Assembly (NCBI GenBank): GCA_011947345.1
Contig: JAAVTG010000043.1
Location: forward strand, 992,001-1,056,000
Length of the DNA stretch: 64,000 nt
Origin: Phytophthora quininea
Lineage: Eukaryota > Oomycota > Peronosporomycetes > Peronosporales > Peronosporaceae
Direction of reading: 5' to 3'
A program made the translations under genes and the position numbers. Shown here piece after piece: positions 43,509 through 53,920 of the stretch (positions within the stretch are counted from its first letter, which is position 1; every line of letters begins with the position of its first letter). The notes beneath the pieces were generated by a model, which was not told the origin of the DNA, ran no database searches, and saw only the letters and a program-made list of their open reading frames with translations.

Positions 43509-44400
43509 TTATTCTGTCGGCAATTTTGCGTTCGTTATCGTCTCAATGAGTCTAGTCATCGTGTGCATCTGAGAGGCCATCATTGCCATGAACTTGTCGT
43601 TGCGGTCTCTGTCCTGCTCTTGCCTTTCGCGATCTTGGCCCAAGCGACGTTCCTCTAGCTCAAGGCGTCGTTCTTCCAACGCTAGCTGTTGCTGCCGTTC
43701 CTCCGCCCGGCTTCTTCGCTCTTCAACTTTCCCTTCAAGATAGTCCGAAATGCTCTCTGTGTGGGAGCGTTTTGAGCGTTTTGAGGGTGTGGTGGATGTC
43801 TGTTGCTCGTAATCTGGACTGCTGGACCTAGAGCGGCGCAATCCTTCCATAGCATCTCTCACGACTTCGGCCGTTGCCGCCTCACGCATCTCTGCATCAC
43901 GCTTCTCTTTATCACTCTTATCAACTTTTTCCTGTACATGAGCATTAAACTATTCACGAAGTTATTAGAAGACTGCATATTTCTTAGGACCGCCCACTGA
44001 AAGTACTTACCAGTTCTATAAGATCCGTCAGTAGTTGTTCACGCTCAGTGTACTCTTCCGTTGTCCCCGACGCACGAAGAGACTCCATCTCTTCGCGGCG
44101 AAATGCGTCATGCAACGCTGAAAATCGGCGCCGACATGCTTTTCCGTCCGCTGTACACGCTGGTAAAGCTGCTTTGACGCCACTTGCAATCTGCTCCCAC
44201 GCAGCTTGCGTCTCACCATGACCTGCCGACCATGGCGTATGCTTGACGACCTCCTTTAGAAGAAGGACGTTACTGGATGGAAGAAAGCGAAAAGCTTTCC
44301 TCCGCTTCGCCTTGGCCACGATTGCGCTGCCTGCACCGACGTCTTCGTTAGCGCAGCTGTCCTCCCTTGGCATTGCAATTTGCAAACTCACTGTGGCCAC
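43509..44400 (-). CDS. Harbinger Myb/SANT-like accessory protein
   Basis: Two exons, 44400-44011 and 43931-43509, with a 79-bp GTAAGT...CAG intron, give 270 residues. Residues 40-125 form a Myb/SANT-like domain (LLLKEVVKHTPWSAGHGETQAAWEQIAS, then CRRRFSALHDAF). The C-terminal third is a long charged coiled coil (EERRLELEERRLGQDRERQ). Such proteins help the transposase enter the nucleus and bind the transposon ends. It converges on the transposase, with 60 bp between the stops. Confidence 0.85.
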
Positions 44401-45020
44401 TTATTTGTTGTAACTCGTCGTCACAGTGAGCACGCCTCTAACGTACTTTTCCTAGAGCAAAAACAACTGTGATGACCAAACCCTACCGATGAGAATGCTC
44501 ACAGTTCCTTTTCACAGTCTTGTTATCATAGCACAACCTCTCTAGTGAGTCATTAAAGTAGAACCTAAGCTAGAAAAGTGTATGCTGCTGCCAAACAGGC
44601 AGTGAAAGTTGCCCGTTACCAGTTATTTCTGAAGGGCAAATTGCCCTTCAGTGGGGTCCTACTATACTGCATGATATGCAGTTAAAGAGTCAGGTAAGGG
44701 GATGAGCCCTTCCTTCAACAGCCTCCCTGGCTCGTCGCTTACCGGACGTCATCAGGGCTGAATGTGACAACTGTTACGTTGACAAGTTGCCTTTTTTGTA
44801 TCGCACAAGAAATCAAGCACTGTGTATCTAGGCTAGTCTATGTAGCATCAGTACTAGTCGTGCCTTCGGCAGACCTCGTGCCGACGCCTGCATGCAAGCG
44901 TTCATTTCCACTTTCGACATCTAGGGCGAAGACAGTTACTTTCAATATACTGTTCTTTTGCCTTTAGTAGCTTGTGTTTGTGTTGTGGTTGATTCGGGGT
45001 TGTTTTAGCTCCTTACTATC

Positions 45021-45830
45021 ATGGCGCACTCCAAGCAGGTAGACCGGATGTCAAGTGGCAAGAGCCCAAGGCCCCAGCAGCAGGTGAAGGTCAGCGCAAG
45101 GACGCAGCTCCCCAAGACGCAGGTTCAGGTTCAGGTGGAGACGTGGCCCGTGGCCTACCTAGATACGCCTACAGGTGTCCAGTACGAGGTCGTGTGGAGG
45201 AAGCCTGAAGACTACGTGGGGTCTGATAGCTGGGAGCCAACCTGGGAGCCGAAGGCGTCGCTCAAGGAGGACCAGCTGGGCTACGCGATGCAGATGGCGG
45301 ATGCGTGGGTAGTCGCTGGGCGGCCGAAGGACTTCCTACACTGGGCGCGAAAGGCTGTTCCCACGCTGGTGGGCGCCAATGGCAGTGGAGCGTGCTTGTT
45401 CACGGCGTTGCAACAGGCCGTGCAGCTACTGGGTGAGCCGTCAGCAGTGCCGGACGCCAAAGTGAAGAGCTTCTTGGCCGAGTCGTGCGAGCGCAAGGTT
45501 GATTTTTCTCGTGGCATACGCTGGAAGGTGTTTCGGGCCTTTCTCGCCAAGTTGAAGCGTGCTGGATCGCGCATTTCGCTCAAGGACCTGGAGTACAACC
45601 GGCAGCGTTCTGGACACCGTGGCGTCGCTGGAATCAAGCGTTTGGAGCTCGAGGACGGCTTCTACATTGTGGCTGCCAGCAATACCATGGGCGTCGGGCA
45701 CGGGTTCGTCCTGGAGGTGCAGGGTTGCAAGTACACCGCTCATGATGAATCGGTCAGGCGTAGCTTGGGACGCTATGGCGAGTGGATCAATAGCCTTATG
45801 TTTGTGCGTAAGGTAGTTTTGGAGGCTTAA
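45021..45830 (+). CDS. Antisense accessory ORF of the copia element: chromodomain-like plus putative cysteine-protease-like domain
   Basis: An intact 269-residue ORF inside the copia element but on the opposite strand to Gag-Pol. Residues 40-80 (PVAYLDTPTGVQYEVVW, then SDSWEPTWEPKASL) look like a chromodomain, with the aromatic and WEP landmarks. Residues 115-130 (GANGSGACLFTALQQAVQ) resemble the catalytic Cys block of OTU-type proteases (DGNCLFxAL), though the Asp/Asn before Cys is changed. A His follows in GVGHGFVLEVQG, with Asp further on in YTAHDES. No standard copia protein fits. The host benefit or element role is unknown. Its clean frame, in a region where other frames are broken, suggests it is expressed. 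Confidence 0.6.
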   Translation: MAHSKQVDRMSSGKSPRPQQQVKVSARTQLPKTQVQVQVETWPVAYLDTPTGVQYEVVWRKPEDYVGSDSWEPTWEPKASLKEDQLGYAMQMADAWVVAGRPKDFLHWARKAVPTLVGANGSGACLFTALQQAVQLLGEPSAVPDAKVKSFLAESCERKVDFSRGIRWKVFRAFLAKLKRAGSRISLKDLEYNRQRSGHRGVAGIKRLELEDGFYIVAASNTMGVGHGFVLEVQGCKYTAHDESVRRSLGRYGEWINSLMFVRKVVLEA

Positions 45831-46036
45831 GCAGATAATACATTTGCTTCTTGGACTTTGTCATTCATTTTCACGTTATTATTGTTAGCTTATTCGGTGG
45901 CTGTGTACCAGGGAAACCTCATTGAGGGTGAAACCTATAGGATGCAGTGGGTAAACCTGTAGTAAGGGGAAACCCCACGCTATCCTGTGACTCGTTAGTG
46001 TTGTGAAATGATACGTATTTGACAGTGATTAATGAT

Positions 46037-48972
46037 TTATCTATTTGCTAGTTCACTGATGGATTGCATTCCTAGTTTTCTCCTCAAGTTTCGAAACTGA
46101 TGCTTGTCGAGTGACTTGGTAAAGATATCTGCTACCATTGACTTCGTGTTGCAGTAAACAATGCTGAATTCGTGTCGTTCTACTTTCTCTTGGACAAAGT
46201 GATATCGGATGTCAATATGCTTTGATCGTCCGTGCAGTTCCGGGTTGCTAGCAATTTTGATGCAGCTTTGATTGTCCTCCATAATGACAGTTGCTTTCCT
46301 TGTCGCGAACCCAAGTTCTTTAAGTAACAGTTTGAGGAAGATTACCTCTTGCATGCAATGGCACAATGCAATGTACTCAGCCTCTGTAGTAGAGAGCACA
46401 ACAGTATGGTGCTTCCTCGAAAGCCATGAGATCGGGCTTGCCCCGATCATTGTAACGTATCCGCCAACTGACCTTCTAGTGTCAGGGCAATTAGCATAGT
46501 CGGAGTCTGTGTAGGCAGTCAGATGATCAGCTAGGTTACTAGCATCAACCGCCGTCGATCCACCAAGTAGCAGACCTTGGTCAGTTGTACCAGATAAATA
46601 TTTTAAACCTCTCACTACTGCTTTCCAGTGTTCCTTTCCAGGGTTCGTTAAGAATTGGCTGACTTCGCGCATATAACACGCTAGGTCAGGGCGAGTGCCA
46701 ACCATGAGGTACATTAGACTGCCTACGACTTCTCGGTATGGAATGTCTTTCATAGCCTCCCTCTCTTCTTGAGTCTGAGGCTTCATGGCTTTTGTGAGCT
46801 TGGTGCTGCGGTCTGAGGGCGTCGCAGTGGGATATGAAATGAGATGTTTAAACTTATCAAGGACATTGATAGCATACTTTTGCTGATGGATAAATATTGT
46901 TCGGGCTTCACGGTTCCGTTCAATGGACCAGCCGAGAATGTACTTCACCTCCCTAAATCTGTCATTGAAAATCTCTTTTCAGGGCCGATTTAATACGGCA
47001 TACGAGGCTTACAGTGGGTGCTATGATAAGCAGATCGTCCACATAGACAGCAATGTAGCAGACTTGATCGTCAAATGTTGCCATAAAGACACAGCTATCT
47101 TTGATCAGCTTGTGAAAGCCGAGACTCTCCAGGAAGGCACACAGTGTCTGATACCAAATGCGAGGTGCTTGTTTAAGACCGTAGAGGCTCTTGAGGAGTT
47201 TGCAGACAAGGTGCTCTTGGCTAGCAGCAGCAAAGCCTTCAGACCGAGCCATGTATATTTCTTCCGAAAGAAACCCGTTTAGGAAAGCGGTCTTCACATC
47301 CATCTGATGGATCTCGTAGTCTAGCAAGGCATCTACGACCAGGAGGAGGCGCAGGACCTCCATCCTGATTACCGGGGAGAAGATCTCGTTGTAGTCAATG
47401 CCATACTGCTGCAGGAACCCTTTTATAACTAGGCGTGCCTTAAACCTGTCGATCTCACCCGAGCCAGTGTACTTTACAACGAAGACCCACCGGTTTTGAA
47501 GAACACGGCGGCCTTTGGGTGGGGGAACCAGAACCCACGTTTCATTTTTCATGAGGGACGCGAATTCAGATTCAGCAGCAGTTCGCCATTGTCTCGCATA
47601 ACCTGATTTCATTGCTGCTTTGTAGGACTTAGGCTCAGGCACATACCGAATAGCAAGTAGACTTAGCTTTTGAGCTGTACGTTCTTTATTTTCTCGAGTA
47701 TCTTCCTCTGATGTAATCTGTGTAAGGTTGATCGCTTCCTCATACCGAGGGCGTTTAGCTGAGGGCTTCGGAGAAGTTGGAGATGTCTCCGTTACAAATG
47801 AATAAGTTACTACGCCACTGTCGAGTGCATTGTCCAGTGGTGGTAGCGGATTTGGCGTCGCCTCTGTAGTTATAGAAGGTGGGACGTTTGGTCCGACCTG
47901 CGAGAGGTTGCTTGGTCCGACCCGCGTTGATTGGCTGGTTTGAGTATTGGACGTGGGGCTATCACCAGACGGGGCAGTACCAACCAGATGAGCCGATAGC
48001 GGCAATGGATCGGGTGTGTCGTCGACATTCTCAAGGGTTGGAAAGCTGTCTTCGTGAAAGACGACATCGCGACTGTAGACTATCGCTTGAGTCTGAATAT
48101 CCATGAGACGATATCCTTTCTTGTGGCCAGGAATGCCTAGGTATATACAGAGTTTTGCTCGTGCATCCAGCTTATCCCTATAGATATCATTGATGTGGGC
48201 GTAAGCCGCACACCTAAAAACGTTTAGGTACTGCACACTCGGTTTGCGATTGTACCATAGCTCATAAGGACTGCAAGTGTAGGTATTCTCACTCGGTGTC
48301 ATGTTAAGCAGTGTAGTCACGTGACTGACACATTCAGCCCAGAGTGGCTTTGGTAGCTTTGCATCAAGTAAGAGGGCACGTGCACGTTCCATGATCGTGC
48401 GCATGCGCCGCTCAGCGACACCGTTTTGCTGTGGTGTGTAAGCGTTGGTAAACTGCGCGTGTGTTCCGTACCGCTTAAAAACTATGCAGCCGAGCTTTTC
48501 GTACTCTTTTGCATTGTCGGCTTGAAGCACCTGAACATCCAAGTCCGAAGTGGAACCTGGATATTCTAGGGTGTGCACATCAGAGCGAAAGATGTTCAAG
48601 GCTTTCATCCTGAAGTCTTCGTAACAGGAGTAGAGTTGGCTACGGGCCTTAATAGGGTACGCAAACGTGTAGCACGTAAAGTCATCAATAAAGATAACAA
48701 AGTAGCGGCAGCCGCTAATACTAGGAACCGGTAGTGGCTCACAGATATCAGAATGAACTTTGTGCAAAGGCATTGAGGCACGTTCAACATGTCTATTAGA
48801 GGGAAATGCAGCGCGGTGGGACTTCGCGTAAGTGCATGCAGAGCAAAAGAAACTGTCCTTAGGAACTACGGTATTGGCATCGAGTCCTTGTAGTGCTTGG
48901 CCCTTAGTGAGTGCCTGTAAGACACGAACGTTAGGGTGACCAAGTCTTTGTGCACGAGCATAATAGCAGTAG
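46037..48972 (-). CDS. Copia Pol: integrase, reverse transcriptase, RNase H
   Basis: From about 48972 the frame reads QRLGHPNVRVLQALTKGQ and FFCSACTYAKSHR, the pre-integrase finger. Integrase follows (HSDICEPLPV; VLQADNAKEYEKLG; QQNGVAERRMRTI). Reverse transcriptase has ENRW-like LQNRWVFVVK, QMDVKTAFLNGFL, SLYGLKQAPR and YVDDLLI. The last part (46037-46948) is RNase H, with AYTDSDYANCPDTRRS, STTEAEYIAL and EDNQSCIKI. Two lost bases at 46951-46953 and 46965-46966 separate it from reverse transcriptase; both are in homopolymers. Confidence 0.9.
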
Positions 48973-50707
48973 TCTTACCTGAGGCGGCCACGTGGGCTTC
49001 TTGCTTCTGGATTGGCGTGGCGGTAAACTGGTACAGCTTCGCAGTGGCAGACTTCTTCGCCTTGAGGTTGAAGCGGTGGTCGGTCTGAACCGTGCACACA
49101 GCTCGCTGAAACGTAAAGCGAAAGTCGTGTTCCACCGCCGCAGCAACCGAAAGCAGGTTGTAGTGAAGCTGTGGAGCGTAAAGCACGTCACGCAGCGCTA
49201 GCTGTCGGTGAACTCCCTTGGAATCAGTCACCTGAAGGACGACATCACCTGTGCCTTCAATGGGAATCTCGGACTTCCCACCGACCGTAATGGCGCCAGT
49301 AGCAGGAGTCTTCGAGACGAACCACTCGGCATGCTGGGTGACGTGACTGGTACAGCCCGAGTCGACCGTCCACTTGGAGTCGAAGGTGGAGGACACTTGA
49401 GCCGTTAGGCTGATAGCGGGTGGGACAGGCTTGACCACTGTCGCGACAGCGATGCGTGCTTCTTCACGGCGGGACTGATCGTATCCACCTTCGTCACGAC
49501 GAGATTGTTGATGTCCCTTGCTGTTGTTGTCGCGATAGTTGGCGCCTCGACCGCCGTTGGTCCGACCCCGACCGCCTGTCTTCCAGGATCCACGTCCACG
49601 ACCGGAGTTGTTGCCACGTCGTTCGTAAGGGTGGGGCCGGTTAGAGTTCCCACCGCGGAACTCAAAGTTCGCAGGCAGGGCCGTTCCCGCCTTCACCGTG
49701 CCATCCCGGAGGTCCTTTTGCAGCCCTCGACATTGCCGGATATCGTGGCGAGGCTTCTGGCAGTAGCTGCAGACCTGGGCGTAGGTCACTACACGTGCCG
49801 GGGCTTGCAATGGTGCGATGAGAGCTTGCTCTTCTTTGGTTTTACAGCTCTCAGGGGTGCCCTTCGACAGAGAGTAACGCGTTTGCGCCTCCATCTTGCG
49901 GACCTTGTTCTCGATGCTCACCTTGAGCTCGTCGTACGGGATGTACTTCCGATTACCTGTCCAAATGCGTAGATCGTCCTTCCAGGACGCTGGCATGGAG
50001 TGGAACAGGTATACAGACTTCTGTCCATCGGTGAGGACCAGTTCGGTCGCCTTGGACGCGGCTCGCATCGCGTCTTCGAGGATGAGGAAGAACTTGTTTA
50101 CGTCGCTTCCTTCCTCGTACTTGGTTTCCATGAGGAAGTGCAGAATAAAGTACGGGTCACCATGGAACGCAGCGCCCTCGTACTTCTTGCAAATGGCTTG
50201 GAAGATGTCGTAAGCCGTTGTGAGGTTCTTAACCAGCCGGATGTGCGTGTCGTCCATCGTCTTCATCAAGAAATGCTTGGTCTGTGCCTCCATGCGGCGG
50301 AGACGGCGGGACGACAGTGGCACACGGTTCTGCTTATCAGCTTGACGCTGCGTCTTGCGCTGCGAAAACGAGCGAACCGGGGAGGGTGGCTTGGGGGTCG
50401 TGCTGGTCTTGGCATCTTCGTCACTGCCGGACGCGTCTTCGTCGGAGCTTGGCTCATAGTCGACGGCTTGCGAGTCGTAGTCGCCTGGCGTGGAGGTCAA
50501 AGCAGCGCCGTCGGCAGAGTCGGACATCTCGCTGTCGGAGGAGTCTTCGTCATTATCGTCGCTCAACCCGTCGTAGTCCTTCTTGGTGACGAAACCGAGG
50601 AGGTGCTTGCCGTCAAGCGAGGCCGTCACTCGGGTCTTCCACACGTCGAAATTCCTTGAGCCGGTAAGCCGTGGGAATTCGTCGCTTGGGGCTTGGCTGG
50701 GACTCAT
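48973..50707 (-). CDS. Copia Gag and protease
   Basis: This starts at the ATG at 50707, only four bases inside the 5' LTR border. The acidic Ser/Asp-rich N-terminal part is followed by a Gag core (YDIFQAICKKYEG, LHFLMETKYEEGSDVNKFF). A CCHC knuckle (CSYCQKPRHDIRQC), an RGG/RG-rich stretch and the protease motif WTVDSGCTSHVT follow. One base is missing near 48972 before the pre-integrase finger. The start region (GATCATGAGTCCCAG) resembles the complement of a Met-tRNA anticodon arm, so the primer-binding site may overlap the start codon, as in half-tRNA-primed copia elements. Confidence 0.88.
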
Positions 50708-50711
50708 GATC

Positions 50712-50960
50712 TGTTGATGTAAGCAGCTTTAGCGCGTAGAGAAGGAGGCTAGGTACTTGACAGTAGAAAGCGATGTGTTCGTTAGTGAGTCATTAAAGTA
50801 GAACCTAAGCTAGAAAAGTGTATGCTGCTGCCAAACAGGCAGTGAAAGTTGCCCGTTACCAGTCATTTCTGAAGGGCAAGTTGCCCTTCAGTGGGGTCCT
50901 ACTATACTGCATGATATGCAGTTAAAGAGTCAGGTAAGGGGATGAGCCCTTCCTTCAACA
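50712..50960 (-). repeat. Copia 5' LTR (249 bp), uninterrupted
   Basis: TGTTGATG...CTTCAACA on the plus strand. It preserves the empty Harbinger target site (TTCGTTAGTGAGTCATT near 50778). Confidence 0.95.
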
Positions 50961-51254
50961 GAGGAGAACGTAGTGGAGCACCCCAACTTCGCCATGGGGA
51001 AGGACCTCTCCGCTCTACGTCAGCCTTTCGCCGCCGCGGGGTTCTCAAACGTACAGATCTGGCCGTTCCAATGCGTCGTCGAGCTTTGGAGCGGCGAGGC
51101 GTTTGCCGAGTTTCACAGGGAGACGTTCCTGCTGGAGGACGACGAGCTGAAAGCCAAGCGTTTTCAAGTTGTGAAGCGCCTCGCTGACGAGTGGCTGGCC
51201 ACGGGCTCGCCGATCGGGTTGGAGACCTACCTCATCTTCGCTCGAGCGAAGTAA
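50961..51254 (+). pseudogene. Methyltransferase-like gene 1, 3' part (split by copia)
   Basis: After the second TSD GAGGA the host reading frame resumes as ENVVEHPNFAMGKDLSALR and runs to a stop at 51252-51254. C-terminal motifs are WPFQCVVELWSGEAFAEF and SPIGLETYLIFARAK. These match the C-terminus of the paralogue at 55259-56173 (YQCVVELWSGEAFAEF, PIGLETYIIIAKN). Removing the insertion and one GAGGA leaves the two parts in frame, so the element is the direct cause of the break. Confidence 0.9.
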
Positions 51255-52152
51255 CAGGCTGTAGATAATCACCGCCGCAACAGGGTGGTGGACACTAAAT
51301 CTGCTCAATGAAAAGACTGGAAGTCTGCACCTTGCACCTGGAAGTATTTCGCTGAGGCTATCTCAAGTTGTCCTGGGTAAAGCGATTTGCAAGCGAAGTG
51401 CAAGTAATTCACTCATGAGATGGCGTTGAGTCTACCCAGGAGCGAGAAAACAACCAAAGTCGTGCGCTTCTCGTGTTGTTGGATGAAGGATAGATGATGT
51501 CGCCCCTCCCGTGGATTTGTCTTTCGGGTAGATGAAAGTAACGGAATGAGAAGCGATGACATGCCCTGCATCTGTCTCATTCCGCCGTTGCAGATCGCAA
51601 GCAGACACCACTCGGTTCGTATGCAAGTCCTCCACGACTTCGGCTTGGCTGAGCGACCCGTGTCTATCCCGGCAGACAAGGTGTCGCCGGCATGCCTTTG
51701 CTGCAGGCAGCTCGCTAAGACAATTCGCTGGAGGTGGCATTCACTTCATGCTGCTTGGTGTAGCATTTTGTAGCTGTTCGACTTGTCGATATGTGTTGCT
51801 GAGCTCTACGTTTCAACTGCTTCATGTGCTTGCAGCAGGATCGAGCTGCTTTTAACAAGACCGCAGTCAAGCCGCGCAGAGCAACAACCAGAGCCGAGCA
51901 CCGCATGGTAGAATGCCAAGCGCATCGTCCGCCCAAGTCGCACCTCGTGCAAATTCGGTTTACCCAACAAAACACATGTGCAATCCGAGACAGACGAAAT
52001 TGAAGTTGCCGTCGAAGTGAACGAGGAGCGCTACAGTTCACGTCGTCCCGACGGTCTTCAGACTTCAGACTTCAGGTGTTGGTTCACAATTTCATTTGCG
52101 GTGCAAGTCCCAAGTCCCAACTAAGCTTCAAAGCCCTCACTTCCTCTTCATC
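51255..52152. other. Intergenic region before AOX 6
   Basis: About 900 bp without a recognised gene or repeat. Confidence 0.5.
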
Positions 52153-53154
52153 ATGCACTACGCAACGACTGCCAAGATGATGGAGCGCTCCTTCGTGCAG
52201 CAGCACCTCTGTCGCCAGTCAATGGGTCTGTTCAAGCGCCAACGCGTCGTCACGCCGGTCCAACTCGCGCCCAAGCACACGGTCCGCTTCGCTTCCTCCG
52301 TCGCCGTTCACCCACCCAAGCTCGACGAGCCAACCGACGCTACTAACGAACCGGCCTACAAGGCTCACTTCAAAGAGTCCAAGAACGTCCACCCTCTTGG
52401 CCCCACCGCCGTCAACGGCGAGCCCATTTGGGACAACCCCATCAACCACGCCGTCTACGACCTCGACAAGATCACCACCATGGAGCAGACCCACCACCCT
52501 GTGGTCAAGATGCACGAGCGCGTGGCGTTCTATGCCATCAAGACGCTGCGTGTCGGCTTCGACATCATCTCCGGTTACCGTGGCCCCGGCGGGGCCATGA
52601 CCGAGAAGGACTGGCTGAATCGCTGTCTCTTCCTCGAGTCTGTGGCCGGCGTCCCCGGTATGGTCGGCGGTATGCTCCGTCACCTGCGTTCTCTCCGTCG
52701 TATGAAGCGCGACTACGGTTGGATCCACACGCTGCTTGAGGAGGCCGAGAACGAGCGCATGCACCTCCTCATCTTCATGAACATCAAGCAGCCGGGATAT
52801 TTCTTCCGTGCGCTGGTGGTCGGTGCTCAAGGTGTCTTCTTCAACGGCTTCTTCCTCACCTACTTGGTGTCCCCAAAGACCTGCCACCGCTTTGTGGGCT
52901 ACCTTGAAGAGGAAGCTGTCAAGACATACACGTGTCTGTTGAAGGACATTGAGGACGGCTACTTGGATGCTTGGAAGGAGAAGAAGGCGCCGCTGATTGC
53001 TCAGACTTACTACAAGCTGCCGGAGGACGCGTCGGTGTTCGACATGATCAAGTGCGTGCGCGCGGACGAATGCAACCACCGCGACGTGAACCACGCGTTC
53101 GCCAATCTGGACCAGGAGAAGGGCGTCAGTCCCTTTGTCTTCAGCCGCCACTAA
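52153..53154 (+). CDS. AOX: Mitochondrial alternative oxidase, copy 6
   Basis: 333 residues, intact, starting MHYATTAKMMERSFV. The presequence is basic. The core has LESVAG, NERMHL, LEEEAVKTY and RADECNHRDVNH. From about 52740 to 53060 it is almost identical in nucleotides to copies 2, 4 and 5. Upstream it is more distinct (VAFYAIKTLRVGFDIISGY, LRRMKRDYG). It has ESKNVHPLGP where copies 2 and 4 have QSASRHATA, making it closest to split copy 3 in the N-terminal third. The chosen ATG matches copies 4 and 5; an upstream in-frame ATG at 52096 gives a poor extension. Confidence 0.93.
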   Translation: MHYATTAKMMERSFVQQHLCRQSMGLFKRQRVVTPVQLAPKHTVRFASSVAVHPPKLDEPTDATNEPAYKAHFKESKNVHPLGPTAVNGEPIWDNPINHAVYDLDKITTMEQTHHPVVKMHERVAFYAIKTLRVGFDIISGYRGPGGAMTEKDWLNRCLFLESVAGVPGMVGGMLRHLRSLRRMKRDYGWIHTLLEEAENERMHLLIFMNIKQPGYFFRALVVGAQGVFFNGFFLTYLVSPKTCHRFVGYLEEEAVKTYTCLLKDIEDGYLDAWKEKKAPLIAQTYYKLPEDASVFDMIKCVRADECNHRDVNHAFANLDQEKGVSPFVFSRH

Positions 53155-53335
53155 CCGTGGCGACAACCATCGTTCCTCCGTCGGAAGCGGACGGTTCCTT
53201 TTGATTTGCATTGCATCCAAGTGTCCACATACGTGGGGACATTTTACTTAAACGAGAACACGTCTCCCCACGTAAGTAAAACATGTTCGCATTCAGCACT
53301 TCGACCACTTGGTCAGTCTCCGATATTCTCCCTCG

Positions 53336-53743
53336 ATGTCTGCATCGCGTCGTGTCGATACGATCCACCGCCATCTCGCTCCCGATGCCATGTACAAGTC
53401 ACCAGTGACTTCCCACGTCTTGGACACATCGCGCGGTGTCCCCGCCGCCAACATCCGAGTGGAGCTGCAGCAGTTCCGAAATGGCGACTGGATCTCAGTG
53501 AACGGTGGTCGAACCAACAGCGACGGTCGCGTTGCTACAGATCTGGTGCCGCAAAGCTCTGAATTCGCTGCAGGCACCTACAGGATGATGTTCCATACGC
53601 AAGAGTACTTCGAGGCCAATGGGGTGGCCGAGTTCTTCTACCCGGAAGTGGTCATCAACTTTATCGTCAAAGACCCGACCCAGCACTACCATGTGCCTCT
53701 GCTTCTCAATCCCTTCGGGTACTCGACGTACCGTGGCAGCTAA
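53336..53743 (+). CDS. 5-hydroxyisourate hydrolase (transthyretin-like), peroxisomal
   Basis: 135 residues, the usual size. It has HVLDTSRGVPAA (catalytic His), GRTNSDGR, and the family C-terminus YHVPLLLNPFGYSTYRGS ending in the diagnostic YRGS. The enzyme turns 5-hydroxyisourate into OHCU in the uricase pathway of purine breakdown. Residues 6-14 (RVDTIHRHL) fit the PTS2 consensus R-[LVIQ]-x5-[HQ]-L, as in other eukaryotic members, so it should enter peroxisomes. The ATG at 53336 is the first in frame and keeps the PTS2 near the N-terminus. Confidence 0.93.
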   Translation: MSASRRVDTIHRHLAPDAMYKSPVTSHVLDTSRGVPAANIRVELQQFRNGDWISVNGGRTNSDGRVATDLVPQSSEFAAGTYRMMFHTQEYFEANGVAEFFYPEVVINFIVKDPTQHYHVPLLLNPFGYSTYRGS

Positions 53744-53920
53744 GCAGACAATGACTCTAGAGCAGCAATTGCTCTTAACGGTGAATATATACCTTGTTCT
53801 TGGCAGTGCTGATGGTGTTGGAGTGACGGCAGCATTTTGTATCAAGCCCGCCTAAAACTTTTAACCGTTCAAGGCTGCATCTTACTATCGAGTTTCTTGG
53901 GATACTACGTATAAACGATT
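53744..53920. other. Short intergenic stretch
   Basis: No feature seen. Confidence 0.5.

Larger units (their letters stand above)
42264..44543 (+). mobile_element. PIF/Harbinger DNA transposon (2,280 bp)
   Basis: Exact 13-bp terminal inverted repeats (AGAGAGGTTGTGC) are flanked by a 3-bp target duplication read as AGT (42261-42263, 44544-44546). The empty site is preserved in the partner LTR near 50784. It encodes the two usual Harbinger proteins, converging: a DDE transposase (+) and a Myb/SANT-like protein (-). Three-base duplications are a mark of this superfamily, though TWA is the usual sequence. Confidence 0.93.
42189..44720 (-). repeat. Copia 3' LTR, interrupted by Harbinger
   Basis: LTR parts are 42189-42263 and 44544-44720. 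Together, minus one AGT duplicate, they match the 249-bp LTR at 50712-50960 with six substitutions. Confidence 0.95.
42189..50960 (-). mobile_element. Ty1/copia LTR retrotransposon with nested Harbinger (8,772 bp)
   Basis: The LTRs start TGTTGATG and end CTTCAACA (right 50712-50960, 249 bp; left 42189-44720, interrupted by a Harbinger). TSD GAGGA lies at 42184-42188 and 50961-50965. The LTRs differ at six visible positions of 249, so this insertion is older than the gypsy one. Gag-Pol is on the minus strand in copia order (integrase before reverse transcriptase). An extra antisense ORF lies between RNase H and the 3' LTR. The element splits methyltransferase 1. Confidence 0.95.
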
